From NCBI GenBank assembly GCA_028293765.1, contig JAQGOG010000008.1, positions 43,293-107,292 of the forward strand: a stretch of 64,000 nucleotides of DNA. Direction: 5' to 3'. The stretch is from Gammaproteobacteria bacterium (GTDB taxonomy: Bacteria; Pseudomonadota; Gammaproteobacteria; Steroidobacterales; Steroidobacteraceae). The position numbers and the translations under genes were made by a program. This document shows, in pieces, positions 45,073 through 54,744 of this stretch; position 1 is the stretch's first letter; the number at the start of each line of letters is the position of its first letter. The notes below the pieces were generated by a model that saw only the letters and a list, made by a program, of their open reading frames with translations, did no database searches and was not told the origin of the DNA.

Positions 45073-45694
45073 GGCCGTGCCGGATGGCCAGCAGCGTGAG
45101 CTCCGACTGATTCGAGACACCCAGCTTCTGTTTGATGTTGTATAGGTGGGTGCCGACAGTCGAGGCGGAGAGCTTCAGGTCGTCGGCGATGCGCTGCACG
45201 CTGGCGCCGCTGGCCAAGCGGACGAAAACTTCGAACTCCCGTTCGGAAAGGCGCTCCACGGGAGACTTCGCGGCGCCTTCAATGTCGGCGAGCGCGAGTT
45301 TTTGCGCGAGGCTTACATCGATGTAGCGCCGGCTGGCAGCTACGGCAGTCACCGCTTCCATGAGCGCTTCGGGGGCGCTGCGTTTCGAGAGGAAACCGAG
45401 GGCGCCTTCCCGGAACGCCCGGCGGGCGTGCATGGGATCGTCGTGTGCCGACAACGCCAATACCCGTGCCTGCGGGTCATGCGCCCGGATTCGCTTCAGC
45501 GCTTCGAGGCCGCCCATGCCGGGCATCGCAAGATCCATTACGAGGACGTCAGGCGTCAATTCGTCGTACCGCTGACATGCGGTTTCGCCGGAGTCGGCTT
45601 CCCCAACCACACAGACCTCAGGATGGGATTGCAGCAGCAGCCGGAATCCGGTGCGAACCACGGCGTGGTCGTCTACCAGGAGGACCCGGATCAT
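45059..45694 (-). CDS. NarL/FixJ-type response regulator
   Basis: A 211-residue two-domain regulator. The receiver (1-120) has the acidic pair DD at 8-9, phospho-acceptor D54 in VLVMDLAMPG and the Lys in FLSKRSAP. The LuxR-type HTH (about 145-205) has LSEREFEVFVRLASGASVQRIADDLKLSASTVGTHLYNIKQKLGVSNQ. It is coupled to the sensor kinase gene (ATGA overlap). Location next to pqqA resembles AgmR/ErbR-like regulators that control PQQ synthesis and quinoprotein dehydrogenases in Pseudomonas, and this role is inferred from position. Confidence 0.92.
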   Translation of the reverse strand: MIRVLLVDDHAVVRTGFRLLLQSHPEVCVVGEADSGETACQRYDELTPDVLVMDLAMPGMGGLEALKRIRAHDPQARVLALSAHDDPMHARRAFREGALGFLSKRSAPEALMEAVTAVAASRRYIDVSLAQKLALADIEGAAKSPVERLSEREFEVFVRLASGASVQRIADDLKLSASTVGTHLYNIKQKLGVSNQSELTLLAIRHGLIEA

Positions 45695-47109
45695 GTGGTC
45701 ACCGCCATTGGAGCCTTAACCGTGACGAGTGGTATTTCCGCGATGAGGCAGACGCCGTGCGGTTCGCGATTACAGATGTTGAAATGACCGCCGAGGTGCT
45801 CGATCCGTTCGGTCAATCCGCGTAAGCCGAAGTGGCCGGGCCGTGACCATCCCGGGGGTAGTCCGACACCATCGTCTGTGATCGTCACAATCATCCGCTG
45901 AGGTCCCGATTCGGCTGGCCGCTCGGGAACGTGCTCTGCGTTTACCTCGTCAGTGTGGCTTTCCAGGTTGATTTCGATACGGCTGGCCTGCGCATGCCGG
46001 AGCGCGTTGATGAGGCCCTCCTGCACGACTCGATAGGCGGCGAGTGTCACACTGGGGCCGAGGTCGGACGGCAACTCGTGCCGCAGCGTCAGCTCGATCG
46101 CGGGGTTGCGTCGCTGCCAGTCGCGGACGAGATTCTCCAGGGTTTCGGCGAGTCCGAGCGTATCCAGCGACACGGGCATGAGTCGCGGAATCAAGCCATG
46201 CATCGCGTCGTACAACCGCGCAGCCTCGTCTGAGATGAGTCGGGCCGCATCGCTCATGGCCGATTCCTTGCACTGCGTAGCGATAGCGAGCGCGAGACTG
46301 CGGATTGCGGTGACTGACTGTCCGAATTCATCGTGCAGCTCGTGCGCGATCAGCCGCCGCTCTTCCTCCACGCGTTGCTCCACTAAAAGCGCCATTTCAC
46401 GACGCTCCTCGAGGCGTGTCTCCGCTTCGCGGGCTTTGCGCTCGGCTTGGACGTTGTCCTCCACCGCCTGGGCCATTCGGTTGAAGGCCGTGCCCATGGC
46501 GTGAGCTTCGGGCCCGGGCAGCGGCGGCAGGCGGAATGTGAGCTCGCCGCGCTGGATGCGCTCCAACCCCTGTGCGATTACAGGGAATGGGGCGAGCGCA
46601 CGGTCCACCGACCAGAAGGCGATACCGTTCACGGCGACCAACATGATCACCGCGATGGCGAGGAGCCGGATGATGTCGTCCCACGCATCGAGTATGGCGC
46701 GTGAGGGCTGGGCTTCGATCACCAACTGCGCACCGCCCGGCAGTGGAAACGTATGCCTGGCCGTCTGCGGAGCTATCAAATGCACAAACCATGCGGGCGC
46801 CTCGTGGCCGGCTTTGTACGTAGCCGGCGGCGAGGTGTACAGAATCTCACCCGCTGGCGTACGCAGAATGATGTTGTTCGCGCGGACGTGACCGAGCTGC
46901 TGGAGAAACTGGAGCACGACCTCGGTGCCGCCTGCACGGGAATAAATGACCGCGAGCCTGCCTAGGAGCTGCGAAGCGACGCGGTTGGCGGCTTCGATCT
47001 CTTCCCGGACCGATGAGCGGGTATTTTGGATTTCCTCTGTGAGCAGCACGGCTACGAACACCGCGGTCAGGCCGGCGACTACCAGGTTGAGGCGCGTGCG
47101 CAGCTTCAT
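45691..47109 (-). CDS. Membrane sensor histidine kinase, NarX/UhpB type
   Basis: A 472-residue kinase with two membrane helices (about 7-23 and 147-168) enclosing a periplasmic region of about 120 residues. A HAMP-like stretch and coiled coil follow, then a HisKA_3 dimerisation domain with H259 in IAHELHDEFGQS and a HATPase domain ending DDGVGLPPGW and FGLRGLTERIEHLGG. It should phosphorylate the NarL-type regulator encoded immediately downstream (ATGA overlap). The periplasmic sensor domain has no recognised family. The pair is divergent from pqqA. Confidence 0.88.
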   Translation of the reverse strand: MKLRTRLNLVVAGLTAVFVAVLLTEEIQNTRSSVREEIEAANRVASQLLGRLAVIYSRAGGTEVVLQFLQQLGHVRANNIILRTPAGEILYTSPPATYKAGHEAPAWFVHLIAPQTARHTFPLPGGAQLVIEAQPSRAILDAWDDIIRLLAIAVIMLVAVNGIAFWSVDRALAPFPVIAQGLERIQRGELTFRLPPLPGPEAHAMGTAFNRMAQAVEDNVQAERKAREAETRLEERREMALLVEQRVEEERRLIAHELHDEFGQSVTAIRSLALAIATQCKESAMSDAARLISDEAARLYDAMHGLIPRLMPVSLDTLGLAETLENLVRDWQRRNPAIELTLRHELPSDLGPSVTLAAYRVVQEGLINALRHAQASRIEINLESHTDEVNAEHVPERPAESGPQRMIVTITDDGVGLPPGWSRPGHFGLRGLTERIEHLGGHFNICNREPHGVCLIAEIPLVTVKAPMAVTT

Positions 47110-47268
47110 GGCCGCTTCAGGACAGCCCGGCTGCCGGGCGCTGCGGGGAGGTTGCAGGAGGCGCGCATCGTTTGGACGGGCTCCTTCGGGGCGGTAGGTA
47201 GGGTCCACCGGTGATGGTAGCAGCGGCGACCCGCCCTGGCGCAGTTCGCGTCAGGCGCGTCTTCCCGG

Positions 47269-47298
47269 CTCATGAAAATCATGAGGCCACTTTCATGA
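47269..47298. promoter_or_regulatory. Three TCATGA palindromes, candidate operator
   Basis: TCATGA occurs at 47270-47275, 47279-47284 and 47293-47298, within the 317-bp region between the sensor kinase and pqqA. The first two make the inverted repeat CTCATGA-aaa-TCATGAG. A NarL-family dimer or other regulator could bind here. No direct evidence links it to the regulator encoded next door. Confidence 0.35.
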
Positions 47299-47338
47299 TC
47301 GTGCGGATTCGAGCCGGTGCGCATTGGGGAAGGATGGG

Positions 47339-47376
47339 CTCGAAGAGAGGTGGCCCGCGCCGCTTGGCTCTTCGAG
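47339..47376 (+). promoter_or_regulatory. Long hairpin in the pqqA leader region
   Basis: CTCGAAGAG (47339-47347) and CTCTTCGAG (47368-47376) form a perfect 9-bp stem with a 20-base GC-rich loop, ending 50 bp before the pqqA start. It could be a leader structure or a protein-binding palindrome. It lies on the pqqA transcript only if the promoter is upstream of it. Confidence 0.35.
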
Positions 47377-47426
47377 GGGAAGGTGGCGCCCTGGGCATCG
47401 TCGCCAGCTTAAGTAGGAGCAGCGTT

Positions 47427-47501
47427 ATGAAATGGGAAACTCCGCAAGCGACTGATTTCCGGTTCGGCATGGAAATCACGATGTACATCGCCAAGCGCTA
47501 A
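47427..47501 (+). CDS. pqqA: PQQ precursor peptide PqqA
   Basis: A 24-residue ribosomally made precursor of pyrroloquinoline quinone. The family signature is visible: WETPQATDFRFGMEITMYIAKR, in which the Glu of MEI and the Tyr three residues later are fused by PqqE. AGGAG 7 bp ahead of ATG 47427 fixes the start of this very short gene. It is followed after 170 bp by pqqB. The gene is divergent from the two-component genes. Confidence 0.95.
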   Translation: MKWETPQATDFRFGMEITMYIAKR

Positions 47502-47674
47502 AACGCTTGGGGTAGGGAGCCTGGCCGGCTCATGGGCTTCGTGCTGGAGCACCCGTAAGGGCCTGCAACGCCGGCCGCCTGCAAGGGTTGCCGAGAACGC
47601 CCGATGCTCTTGACCCGGCCGGGCTCCCGGCTCACCCGGCGGGTACCCGCCCGCCCCAGCGCCTTGAGTCAGCT

Positions 47675-48595
47675 GTGAAAATTCGAGTTCTGGGTTCCGC
47701 GGCGGGCGGCGGCTTTCCGCAGTGGAACTGCAACTGTCGCAACTGCGCAGGCCTGCGCAGCGGCACGATGCACACACGGGCCCGGACGCAATCGTCCATC
47801 GCGGTGAACGGTAACGCGTCGGACTCCTGGGCCCTCGTCAACGCGTCCCCGGATATTCTCGCCCAACTGCAGGCCAATCCCGTCCTGCAGCCCGCGCGTG
47901 CGCCTCGCGATACCGCCATCGCGGGCATCATTCTCTGCGACGGGCAGATCGACCACACGACCGGGCTCTACATGCTGAGAGAAGCCACTCGTCCGTGGCC
48001 GCTCTGGTGTACGGACAGCGCATACGCCGACCTGACCCGCGGCAATCCGATTCTGCAGGTTCTTTCTCACTACTGTGGGATCGAGCGCCATCGCATCGAT
48101 CTCGAAGGCGGCGGTTTTGAGGTCGACGGTGTGACGGGCGTCCAGTGGCGTGCACTACCCGTAGCAAGCAAACCGGCTCCCTATTCACCCAATCGCGAGG
48201 CGCCGGTGGCCGGCGACAACGTGGCGCTCCTCATCACGGACGAAGTGATGGGTAGAACGGCTCTCTACGCGCCGGGACTGGGTGCCATCGAGGAGCGCGT
48301 CTGGAGCGCGATGCAGACCGCCGATTGTGTGTTGGTGGACGGGACGTTCTGGACGGATGAGGAGATGATCGGGCTCGGACTGTCCCGGAAACGCGCGCGC
48401 GACATCGGGCATCTGCCGCAGAGTGGCCCCGGCGGAATGCTCGAGTGGCTGGAGAAGTTGCCGCCGGCGACGCGCAGGATCCTGATCCATATCAACAACA
48501 CCAATCCCATACTCGATGAGACTTCGGCCGAGCGCGCGCAGCTGCGCCGCCGGGGTATAGAAGTCGCCTGGGACGGCATGGAGATCGTGCTGTGA
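47675..48595 (+). CDS. pqqB: PQQ biosynthesis protein PqqB
   Basis: A 306-residue metallo-beta-lactamase-fold protein required for PQQ synthesis, thought to hydroxylate a tyrosine in the diamino-acid intermediate. [19 protein letters not shown] at the N-terminus contains the characteristic Cys cluster. [18 protein letters not shown] and NNTNPIL are further family blocks. The start is GTG 47675, as an earlier open frame has no family support. It overlaps pqqC by four bases. Confidence 0.94.
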   Translation: MKIRVLGSAAGGGFPQWNCNCRNCAGLRSGTMHTRARTQSSIAVNGNASDSWALVNASPDILAQLQANPVLQPARAPRDTAIAGIILCDGQIDHTTGLYMLREATRPWPLWCTDSAYADLTRGNPILQVLSHYCGIERHRIDLEGGGFEVDGVTGVQWRALPVASKPAPYSPNREAPVAGDNVALLITDEVMGRTALYAPGLGAIEERVWSAMQTADCVLVDGTFWTDEEMIGLGLSRKRARDIGHLPQSGPGGMLEWLEKLPPATRRILIHINNTNPILDETSAERAQLRRRGIEVAWDGMEIVL

Positions 48596-49290
48596 CGCAA
48601 ACCCCGTGGTCGCGAGAGGAATTCGAGCAGCGGCTGCGCGACAAGGGCCGCGCCTATCACATTCATCACCCGTTCAATGTGATGTTGAATTCCGGCGCGG
48701 CGCACCCGACCCAGATCCGGGGCTGGGTGGCGAATCGCTTTTATTATCAGATCAGCATTCCGATCAAGGACGCGGCCATTCTCGCCAACTGCGACGATCG
48801 GGCGGTGCGCCGGAACTGGGTGCAACGGATTCTCGACCATGATGGGTATGGCGACGACCCAGGCGGCATCGAGTCCTGGCTGCGGCTGGCGGAGGCTGTC
48901 GGACTCACCCGCGAGCACGTGGAGAGTCTCGCCGATTTATTACCCGGAGTGCGCTTCGCTGTGGACGCATACGTGAATTTTGCGCGCCGGGCTCCATGGC
49001 CGGAGGCCGTCTGTTCGTCGCTGACCGAGTTGTTCGCGCCGGAAATTCACAAGCAGCGGCTGGCCAACTGGCCGGATCATTATCCGTGGATCGACCGCGC
49101 CGGCCTGTATTACTTCCAGAGCCGCGTCAGCCTCGCTCGCCGGGATGTCGAGTTCGGTCTGGCGGTGACCCTGGAGCGCTTCACGACCCGTGCACAGCAG
49201 GAGCGCGCGCTGCAGATTCTGCAATTCAAACTCGATGTGCTGTGGCAGATGAACGACGCCATGGCACTTCGTTACGGAGCGAAGCCGTGA
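48592..49290 (+). CDS. pqqC: Pyrroloquinoline-quinone synthase PqqC
   Basis: A 232-residue cofactor-free oxidase that catalyses the final ring closure and eight-electron oxidation of PQQ. The all-helical fold is marked by [42 protein letters not shown] and the His/Tyr/Arg-rich active-site stretch, and [17 protein letters not shown] in the C-terminal half. It starts with GTG 48592, overlapping pqqB, and its stop overlaps the GTG of pqqD (GTGA). Confidence 0.95.
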   Translation: MTQTPWSREEFEQRLRDKGRAYHIHHPFNVMLNSGAAHPTQIRGWVANRFYYQISIPIKDAAILANCDDRAVRRNWVQRILDHDGYGDDPGGIESWLRLAEAVGLTREHVESLADLLPGVRFAVDAYVNFARRAPWPEAVCSSLTELFAPEIHKQRLANWPDHYPWIDRAGLYYFQSRVSLARRDVEFGLAVTLERFTTRAQQERALQILQFKLDVLWQMNDAMALRYGAKP

Positions 49291-49565
49291 GTGCGGTCAG
49301 CGCCGAGACGAAGCCTGTGGTCGGACGTGGCTTCAGGTTGCAATGGGAGCCCGCGCAGGAGGCGCACGTGCTTCTCTATCCTGAAGGGATGGTCAAGCTC
49401 AACAGCAGCGCCGCTGCCATCCTGAGCCGCTGCGACGGTATCCGGACCGTCGCCGACATCGTGACCGACATTGAAAGCGCCTATGGCGTGACTGGCCTGT
49501 CGCCCGATGTGGCGGCGTTTGTGGCGCTCGCGCAGGAGAAGGGCTGGCTGGAGATCCGCGGATGA
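49287..49565 (+). CDS. pqqD: PQQ chaperone PqqD
   Basis: A 92-residue protein that binds PqqA and presents it to PqqE. The family motifs are [34 protein letters not shown] followed by the winged-helix-like [14 protein letters not shown] region. GTG 49287 overlaps the pqqC stop, and its own stop overlaps the pqqE ATG, so the four genes pqqBCDE are translationally coupled. Confidence 0.93.
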   Translation: MSAVSAETKPVVGRGFRLQWEPAQEAHVLLYPEGMVKLNSSAAAILSRCDGIRTVADIVTDIESAYGVTGLSPDVAAFVALAQEKGWLEIRG

Positions 49566-50812
49566 GCGAGCGGCTGGCAGAGGGTTCAGCATCGTTCCAC
49601 ACGGACGAGCAGGTGCCTGCAGCGACCGCTGCCCCGGGGCTGAGGGCCGAAGAGCCTGAATCGCGGGTCAGGCCGGGACCACCGTTATGGCTGCTGCTGG
49701 AGCTCACCTACCGCTGTCCGCTGCACTGTGTGTTCTGCTACAACCCCACCGATTTCGCGACCACAGGGCCTGAGCTGGGGACGGACGACTGGATTCGCGT
49801 GTTGCGCGAGGCGCGCGCGCTTGGGGCGGTGCAGTTGGGGTTATCCGGTGGCGAGCCGCTCGCCAGGGACGATCTCGAAACGATCGTCGCCGAAGCGCAT
49901 ACGCTCGGGTTCTACATCAACCTCATAACGTCCGGCATCGGGCTGACCGAAGCCCGCATCGCCGCGCTCAAGCAGGCCGGGCTCGACCACATCCAGCTCT
50001 CGTTCCAGGACAGCTCGCGGGAGCTCAACGATTTCCTCAGCAGCACCCGCACCTTCGAATTGAAGTCGAAGGTGGCCGCGCTCATCAGGAAGTACGACTA
50101 TCCGATGGTTCTCAACGTGGTGCTGCATCGGCTCAACATCGACCACGTGGGCGAGATTCTCGAGCTCGCCGAGCAGATGGGCGCGCAGTACGTGGAGCTC
50201 GCGAATACCCAGTACTACGGTTGGGCGTGGCTCAACCGTGATCGTCTCCTGCCCAGCCGTGAGCAGCTGCGCAGGGCCGAGGAGACTCTGGAGCGCTTTC
50301 GGGCGAAGGTCGGGCAGAAGATGAAGATCTTCTTCGTCGTACCCGACTATTTCGAGACCCGTCCCAAAGCCTGCATGAACGGGTTGGGTTCGGTCTTCCT
50401 GACCGTGACACCGGACGGAACCGCGTTGCCTTGTCATGCCGCGCGAATGTTGCCTGGCCTGATACTGCCCAACGTGCGTGCGACGAGCGTCAAGGCAGTC
50501 TGGTACGACTCGCCGGGTTTCAACCATTTCCGCGGCGACGCCTGGATGAAGGAGCCGTGTCGCAGCTGTCCGGAAAAGACGAAGGATTTCGGCGGCTGCC
50601 GCTGCCAGGCTTATCTGCTCACCGGCGATGCGGCTAACGCGGACCCGGTATGCGATCTCTCGCCTCACCATCACCTCGTGACGGAGGCGGTGGCGACCGC
50701 CGCCCGGACGATTGCCGCTGGCGCGAGTAAGCCCCGAGTCGAGGAACAGGTGCTCGTCTTCCGCGATCATCGCCTGTCCATCCCGGTCACCGTCGCTCCA
50801 GCCAAGTCGTAA
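49562..50812 (+). CDS. pqqE: PqqA peptide cyclase PqqE (radical SAM)
   Basis: A 416-residue radical SAM enzyme that forms the Glu-Tyr carbon-carbon bond in PqqA. The CxxxCxxC cluster motif is [11 protein letters not shown], and GLSGGEPL is the SAM-binding GGE motif. The C-terminal SPASM region has Cys in [28 protein letters not shown] and VCDLSP for the auxiliary clusters. About 35 residues before the core (Glu/Ala-rich) are longer than usual. ATG 49562 overlaps the pqqD stop. No pqqF is seen; in many bacteria the protease is encoded elsewhere. Confidence 0.95.
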   Translation: MSERLAEGSASFHTDEQVPAATAAPGLRAEEPESRVRPGPPLWLLLELTYRCPLHCVFCYNPTDFATTGPELGTDDWIRVLREARALGAVQLGLSGGEPLARDDLETIVAEAHTLGFYINLITSGIGLTEARIAALKQAGLDHIQLSFQDSSRELNDFLSSTRTFELKSKVAALIRKYDYPMVLNVVLHRLNIDHVGEILELAEQMGAQYVELANTQYYGWAWLNRDRLLPSREQLRRAEETLERFRAKVGQKMKIFFVVPDYFETRPKACMNGLGSVFLTVTPDGTALPCHAARMLPGLILPNVRATSVKAVWYDSPGFNHFRGDAWMKEPCRSCPEKTKDFGGCRCQAYLLTGDAANADPVCDLSPHHHLVTEAVATAARTIAAGASKPRVEEQVLVFRDHRLSIPVTVAPAKS

Positions 50813-50888
50813 CCGACCGCTTGCTCGAACCGCGCCGCGGGCATATGAGTTGCTGCCTCCAGCTTCTCTGCGGACCGCGGCCACGTGC

Positions 50889-52007
50889 GTGAAAACACGT
50901 CAGAACCTCCGGGATCGAAAGCGCGAAGCTGACCGCAGCGCTGGGCAAAACTGCTTGCGCGAAGCCGAGCCTGCACCCGCCGAAAACACGGCAGTCGACG
51001 CAGCCGATCATCGGGCCGACGAGACTGTCACCAATGGCGATTCCAACCGTGAGCCAGACCATGACGAGCGGGGGCGGCGGGCAGAGCATCCGAAAGAAAT
51101 TTCGGCGGCGGGCTGGCGCGACATTCTGCTGCGCGTCTGGCAGAACCTCGGCCGGGATAATGCCTCCCTCATCGCCGCCGGCATCGGTCTGAACGCAATC
51201 CTGGCGGTATTCCCTGCTCTTGCCGTCATTGTCTCGGTATACGGCATGTTCGCTTCGCCGGATGACGTGGGCAAACAGATTGGGCCATTCCTTAACGTTC
51301 TGCCTGCAGACGCCGCGAAGCTCATACAGGATCAGTTGCAGAGTATTGCCAGTCCGAAGGATCGCACACTCGGCTTCGGCGCGGTCATCGGTACAGTGCT
51401 CGCGCTGTGGAACTCGCGACAAGGGGTGGTGGCCCTCATGACAGCCACCAACATCGCCTACAACCAGCGTGAGAGGCGCGGGTTCGTCAGGCAGATTGTG
51501 ATCTCCCTCGCGTTTTCTTTCTGCGCGATCGTAGCGTTTCTGCTGATGCTGTTGCTCGGGGTGGCCGTGCCGCTGGTGCTTCAGGCAGTTCCCCTCGGCC
51601 CGAGTGCCACGACCGCGGTTCTCATCTTCCGCTGGGTACTGCTGTGGTCTTTCGCCGTGTTGGGGTTTTCGGCGGTGTATCGTTATGCCCCGGATCGAGA
51701 AGCCCCGAAATGGCGCTGGGTGGCATGGGGCTCTGCCATCGCGGCGACCCTGTGGCTTCTCGGCAGCCTCGCGTTCGCCGCGTACGCGCAGGACTTCGGC
51801 AGTTACGGCAAGACCTACGGCGCGCTTGGCGGCGTCATTGTGTTGCTGATGTGGTTCTATCTGATGGGATTTACCATAGTGCTCGGCGCTGAAATCAACG
51901 CAGAGATGGAGCATCAGACCGCCGCGGATACCACAAACGGCCCGCCGGCACCGATGGGCCAGCGGGGCGCCTACGTAGCCGACACGCTCGGCCGCTCACC
52001 TGACTGA
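50889..52007 (+). CDS. YihY/BrkB-family membrane protein
   Basis: A 372-residue protein with a charged N-terminal region of about 95 residues and six predicted membrane helices in the YihY/BrkB (formerly RNase BN) family. WRDILLRVWQNLGRDNASLIAAGIGLNAILAVFPALAV opens the conserved domain, and ALWNSRQGVVALMTATNIAYN, FAVLGFSAVYRYAPDRE and the last helix VLLMWFYLMGFTIVLGAEINAEMEH follow. Function is unknown; the RNase assignment is obsolete. GTG 50889 is chosen as the first start clear of pqqE, but the start is uncertain. Confidence 0.8.
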   Translation: MKTRQNLRDRKREADRSAGQNCLREAEPAPAENTAVDAADHRADETVTNGDSNREPDHDERGRRAEHPKEISAAGWRDILLRVWQNLGRDNASLIAAGIGLNAILAVFPALAVIVSVYGMFASPDDVGKQIGPFLNVLPADAAKLIQDQLQSIASPKDRTLGFGAVIGTVLALWNSRQGVVALMTATNIAYNQRERRGFVRQIVISLAFSFCAIVAFLLMLLLGVAVPLVLQAVPLGPSATTAVLIFRWVLLWSFAVLGFSAVYRYAPDREAPKWRWVAWGSAIAATLWLLGSLAFAAYAQDFGSYGKTYGALGGVIVLLMWFYLMGFTIVLGAEINAEMEHQTAADTTNGPPAPMGQRGAYVADTLGRSPD

Positions 52008-52200
52008 CAAAGCTGGACTTGCAACGATTCGTCCCCATCTTCGGGCAGGCGACCGGTATTGAACCCACTGTCCGCGGCCGTGAGGTCGGGTCGCATCGGG
52101 CCGGCCTGAGTCGGGCCGATCAGCTACAATCCGCGCCTTCAGCCTCTGCAGCCAGTTCGGCCACCAGAGCCCCTGTCTGCCCCCTTTTGAGGTGTTTTTC

Positions 52201-54069
52201 GTGAACGCAAGTCCCGCCGCGCCCGCGGCCGATGCTCCTGATTCTTCCGCTTCGACCGGCTTTCGTAGCCTCAACCTCAGCGCCGCCGTGCTCAGGGCGC
52301 TGACGGATGTAGGTTACGAGGTCCCGACGCCCATTCAGGCGGCCACTATCCCGCCCCTGCTCGCCGGCGACGACCTCCTGGGTCAGGCGCAGACGGGCAC
52401 CGGCAAGACCGCTGCCTTCGCATTACCGGTGCTCTCGAAGATCGACGTCCACAAGGCGTACCCCCAAGCCCTGGTGCTGGTGCCGACCCGCGAGCTGGCC
52501 ATCCAGGTCGCCGAGGCGTTCCAAAGTTATGCGGCGCATATGAAGGGCTTCCACGTGCTGCCCATCTATGGCGGCCAGAGCTACACGCCGCAGCTGAAAG
52601 GCTTGAAGCGGGGGGCGCATGTGGTCGTAGGCACCCCCGGGCGCGTCATGGACCACATGAAGCGCGGCACCCTGGATCTCGCCGGCCTGAGCTTCCTCGT
52701 GCTGGATGAAGCCGACGAGATGCTGCAGATGGGATTCATCGATGACATCGAATGGGTCCTCGAGCAGACGCCGCCGACACGGCAGGTGGCACTTTTCTCC
52801 GCAACCATCCCGCATCCGATCCGCCGGATCGCGCAGAAGCACCTGCGCTCGCCCAAAGAAATCACGATCCAGAGCAAGACGAGCACCGCGGCCAACATCC
52901 GGCAGCGCTACTGGCTCGTGAGCGGTCTGCACAAGCTCGACGCGTTGACGCGTATTCTCGAAGCCGAGACTTTCGACGGCATGCTGATCTTCGTGCGTAC
53001 GAAGCTCGAGACTGTCGACCTCGCGGAGCGCCTCCAGGCCCGCGGTTTCGACGCGGCTCCGCTCAATGGGGATATCGCCCAACAGCAGCGTGAGCGCACG
53101 ATCAACGCCCTCAAGGCAGGCAAGGTCGATATCGTGGTCGCTACCGACGTCGCTGCCCGCGGGCTGGACGTCGAACGCATCTCCCATGTGATCAACTACG
53201 ACGTACCATACGACAGCGAGTCGTACATACATCGCATCGGACGCACGGGCCGCGCCGGCCGCAAAGGAGAAGCGATCCTTTTCATCGCGCCACGTGAACG
53301 CAACATGTTGCGGGTCATCGAGCGCGCCACCCGTCAGAATATCGAGCAGATGAGCCTGCCTTCCATCGCCAATGTGAACGAGCAGCGCGTCACCCGGTTC
53401 AAACAGCGCATTGCCGAAGCAGTCACGGCGGGCGAGGGCGCGCTTTTCAGGGAGCTCCTCGAACAGTTCGAGCGCGATCAGAACATTCCGGCCATCGACA
53501 TCGCCGCGGCACTCGCGAGCCTGCTGCAGGGTGGTACGCCCTTGCTGTTGCCCGAGAGGCCGGAGCGAGTCGAACGCCAGGACGACTCCTCGTCCAGCCG
53601 GCCGCCGCGCGGCGACTCTCGGAACGATTCACGGCGCGATTCGCGCCCAGACTCGCGGGGCGACCGGTCGGCCCCGCGGGGTGAGAGATTTGAGCCACGG
53701 GGGGCCAGGTCCGAGTCACCAAGGTCCGAGCCGCCTAGATCCGAGCCACGCGGTGACCGGCCCGAACCGTCCTCGCGCAAGCGGCGCCCGGAGGGGGAAA
53801 AGATCCCCTTCGAGACGTACCGGATCGAAGTCGGTCAGGTGCATGGTGTGAAGCCTGGGAATATTGTCGGGGCCATTGCCAACGAGGCGGGACTCGAGGG
53901 CAAGCACATCGGCCATGTCGACATTCGCGAGGACCACAGCTTCGTCGATCTTCCCGAGGGCATGCCGAAAGAGATCTTCCGCAGCCTGAGAAAAGTCCGT
54001 GTCGTGGGACGGGAGCTGCAGATCTCGCATGCAACCCACAAACCGACCAAACCCTCCGCACAGGAGTGA
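52201..54069 (+). CDS. DEAD-box RNA helicase with DbpA domain (DeaD/CsdA-like)
   Basis: A 622-residue helicase that remodels RNA, probably in ribosome assembly or cold response. The Q motif, AQTGTGKT (63-70), [24 protein letters not shown] and the C-terminal [10 protein letters not shown] motifs are intact. A DbpA RNA-binding domain (about 535-610) follows an Arg/Ser/Glu/Pro-rich linker with repeated SR, PR and SEP units (about 455-530). GTG 52201 is the start because GAGG lies 8 bp before it. GTG 52192 overlaps that GAGG. Confidence 0.94.
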   Translation: MNASPAAPAADAPDSSASTGFRSLNLSAAVLRALTDVGYEVPTPIQAATIPPLLAGDDLLGQAQTGTGKTAAFALPVLSKIDVHKAYPQALVLVPTRELAIQVAEAFQSYAAHMKGFHVLPIYGGQSYTPQLKGLKRGAHVVVGTPGRVMDHMKRGTLDLAGLSFLVLDEADEMLQMGFIDDIEWVLEQTPPTRQVALFSATIPHPIRRIAQKHLRSPKEITIQSKTSTAANIRQRYWLVSGLHKLDALTRILEAETFDGMLIFVRTKLETVDLAERLQARGFDAAPLNGDIAQQQRERTINALKAGKVDIVVATDVAARGLDVERISHVINYDVPYDSESYIHRIGRTGRAGRKGEAILFIAPRERNMLRVIERATRQNIEQMSLPSIANVNEQRVTRFKQRIAEAVTAGEGALFRELLEQFERDQNIPAIDIAAALASLLQGGTPLLLPERPERVERQDDSSSSRPPRGDSRNDSRRDSRPDSRGDRSAPRGERFEPRGARSESPRSEPPRSEPRGDRPEPSSRKRRPEGEKIPFETYRIEVGQVHGVKPGNIVGAIANEAGLEGKHIGHVDIREDHSFVDLPEGMPKEIFRSLRKVRVVGRELQISHATHKPTKPSAQE

Positions 54070-54070
54070 G

Positions 54071-54535
54071 ATGCAGATCTGGGTGGACGCCGATGCCTGC
54101 CCGGTGGTGATCAAGGAGATTCTCTTCCGCGCGGCAGAGCGTACGGGCGTGCGCATGACGCTGGTCGCCAACAAGCCGCTGCGGCTCCCCACTGCCGCGA
54201 ACATCCGGTTCGTGCAGGTTCCGCCGGGCTTCGATGCCGCGGACAAGCGCATCGTGGAGTTGATGGAGGCGAATGATCTGGTAGTGACCGCCGATGTACC
54301 GCTTGCCGCGGCGGCCATCGACAAGGGCGGGACCGCACTCAATCCCCGTGGCGAGCTCTATACGAAAGAGAACGTGCGCGAACGTCTCTCCGTACGAAAC
54401 TTCCTGGATGAGTTGCGCGGCAGCGGCGTGAATACGGGCGGCCCGCCGGCGCTCAGTCAGCGCGAGCGTCAGGCGTTCGCCAACCAGTTGGATACCTGGC
54501 TGACAAAGCGCGCCAAGGCCACAGGCGGCTCGTAG
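54071..54535 (+). CDS. YaiI/YqxD (DUF188) family protein
   Basis: A 154-residue PIN-like fold protein. [24 protein letters not shown] is the family opening, followed by [56 protein letters not shown]. The conserved acidic residues resemble a nuclease active site, but no activity is assigned to DUF188. AGGAG 4 bp before ATG 54071 supports the start, immediately after the helicase stop. Confidence 0.85.
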   Translation: MQIWVDADACPVVIKEILFRAAERTGVRMTLVANKPLRLPTAANIRFVQVPPGFDAADKRIVELMEANDLVVTADVPLAAAAIDKGGTALNPRGELYTKENVRERLSVRNFLDELRGSGVNTGGPPALSQRERQAFANQLDTWLTKRAKATGGS

Positions 54536-54744
54536 GCGCTCGTTGGCGTCGTTGACTGAGCCAGTCCCGGCGGAAGCATGGCCGAACCCACAGGCGGCCA
54601 ACAGACTACTCGCGCTACCTCGTAGCTCGACGCCCCCGGCGGCTAAAATCATCGGGCTGCGACGGGTCGCTCATTCACCTGTACCTGAAGCGGAACAAAA
54701 TGCCTCGCCTGGGGGTTTCCCAAGTCAAAGGAGCCTTGTGACTC

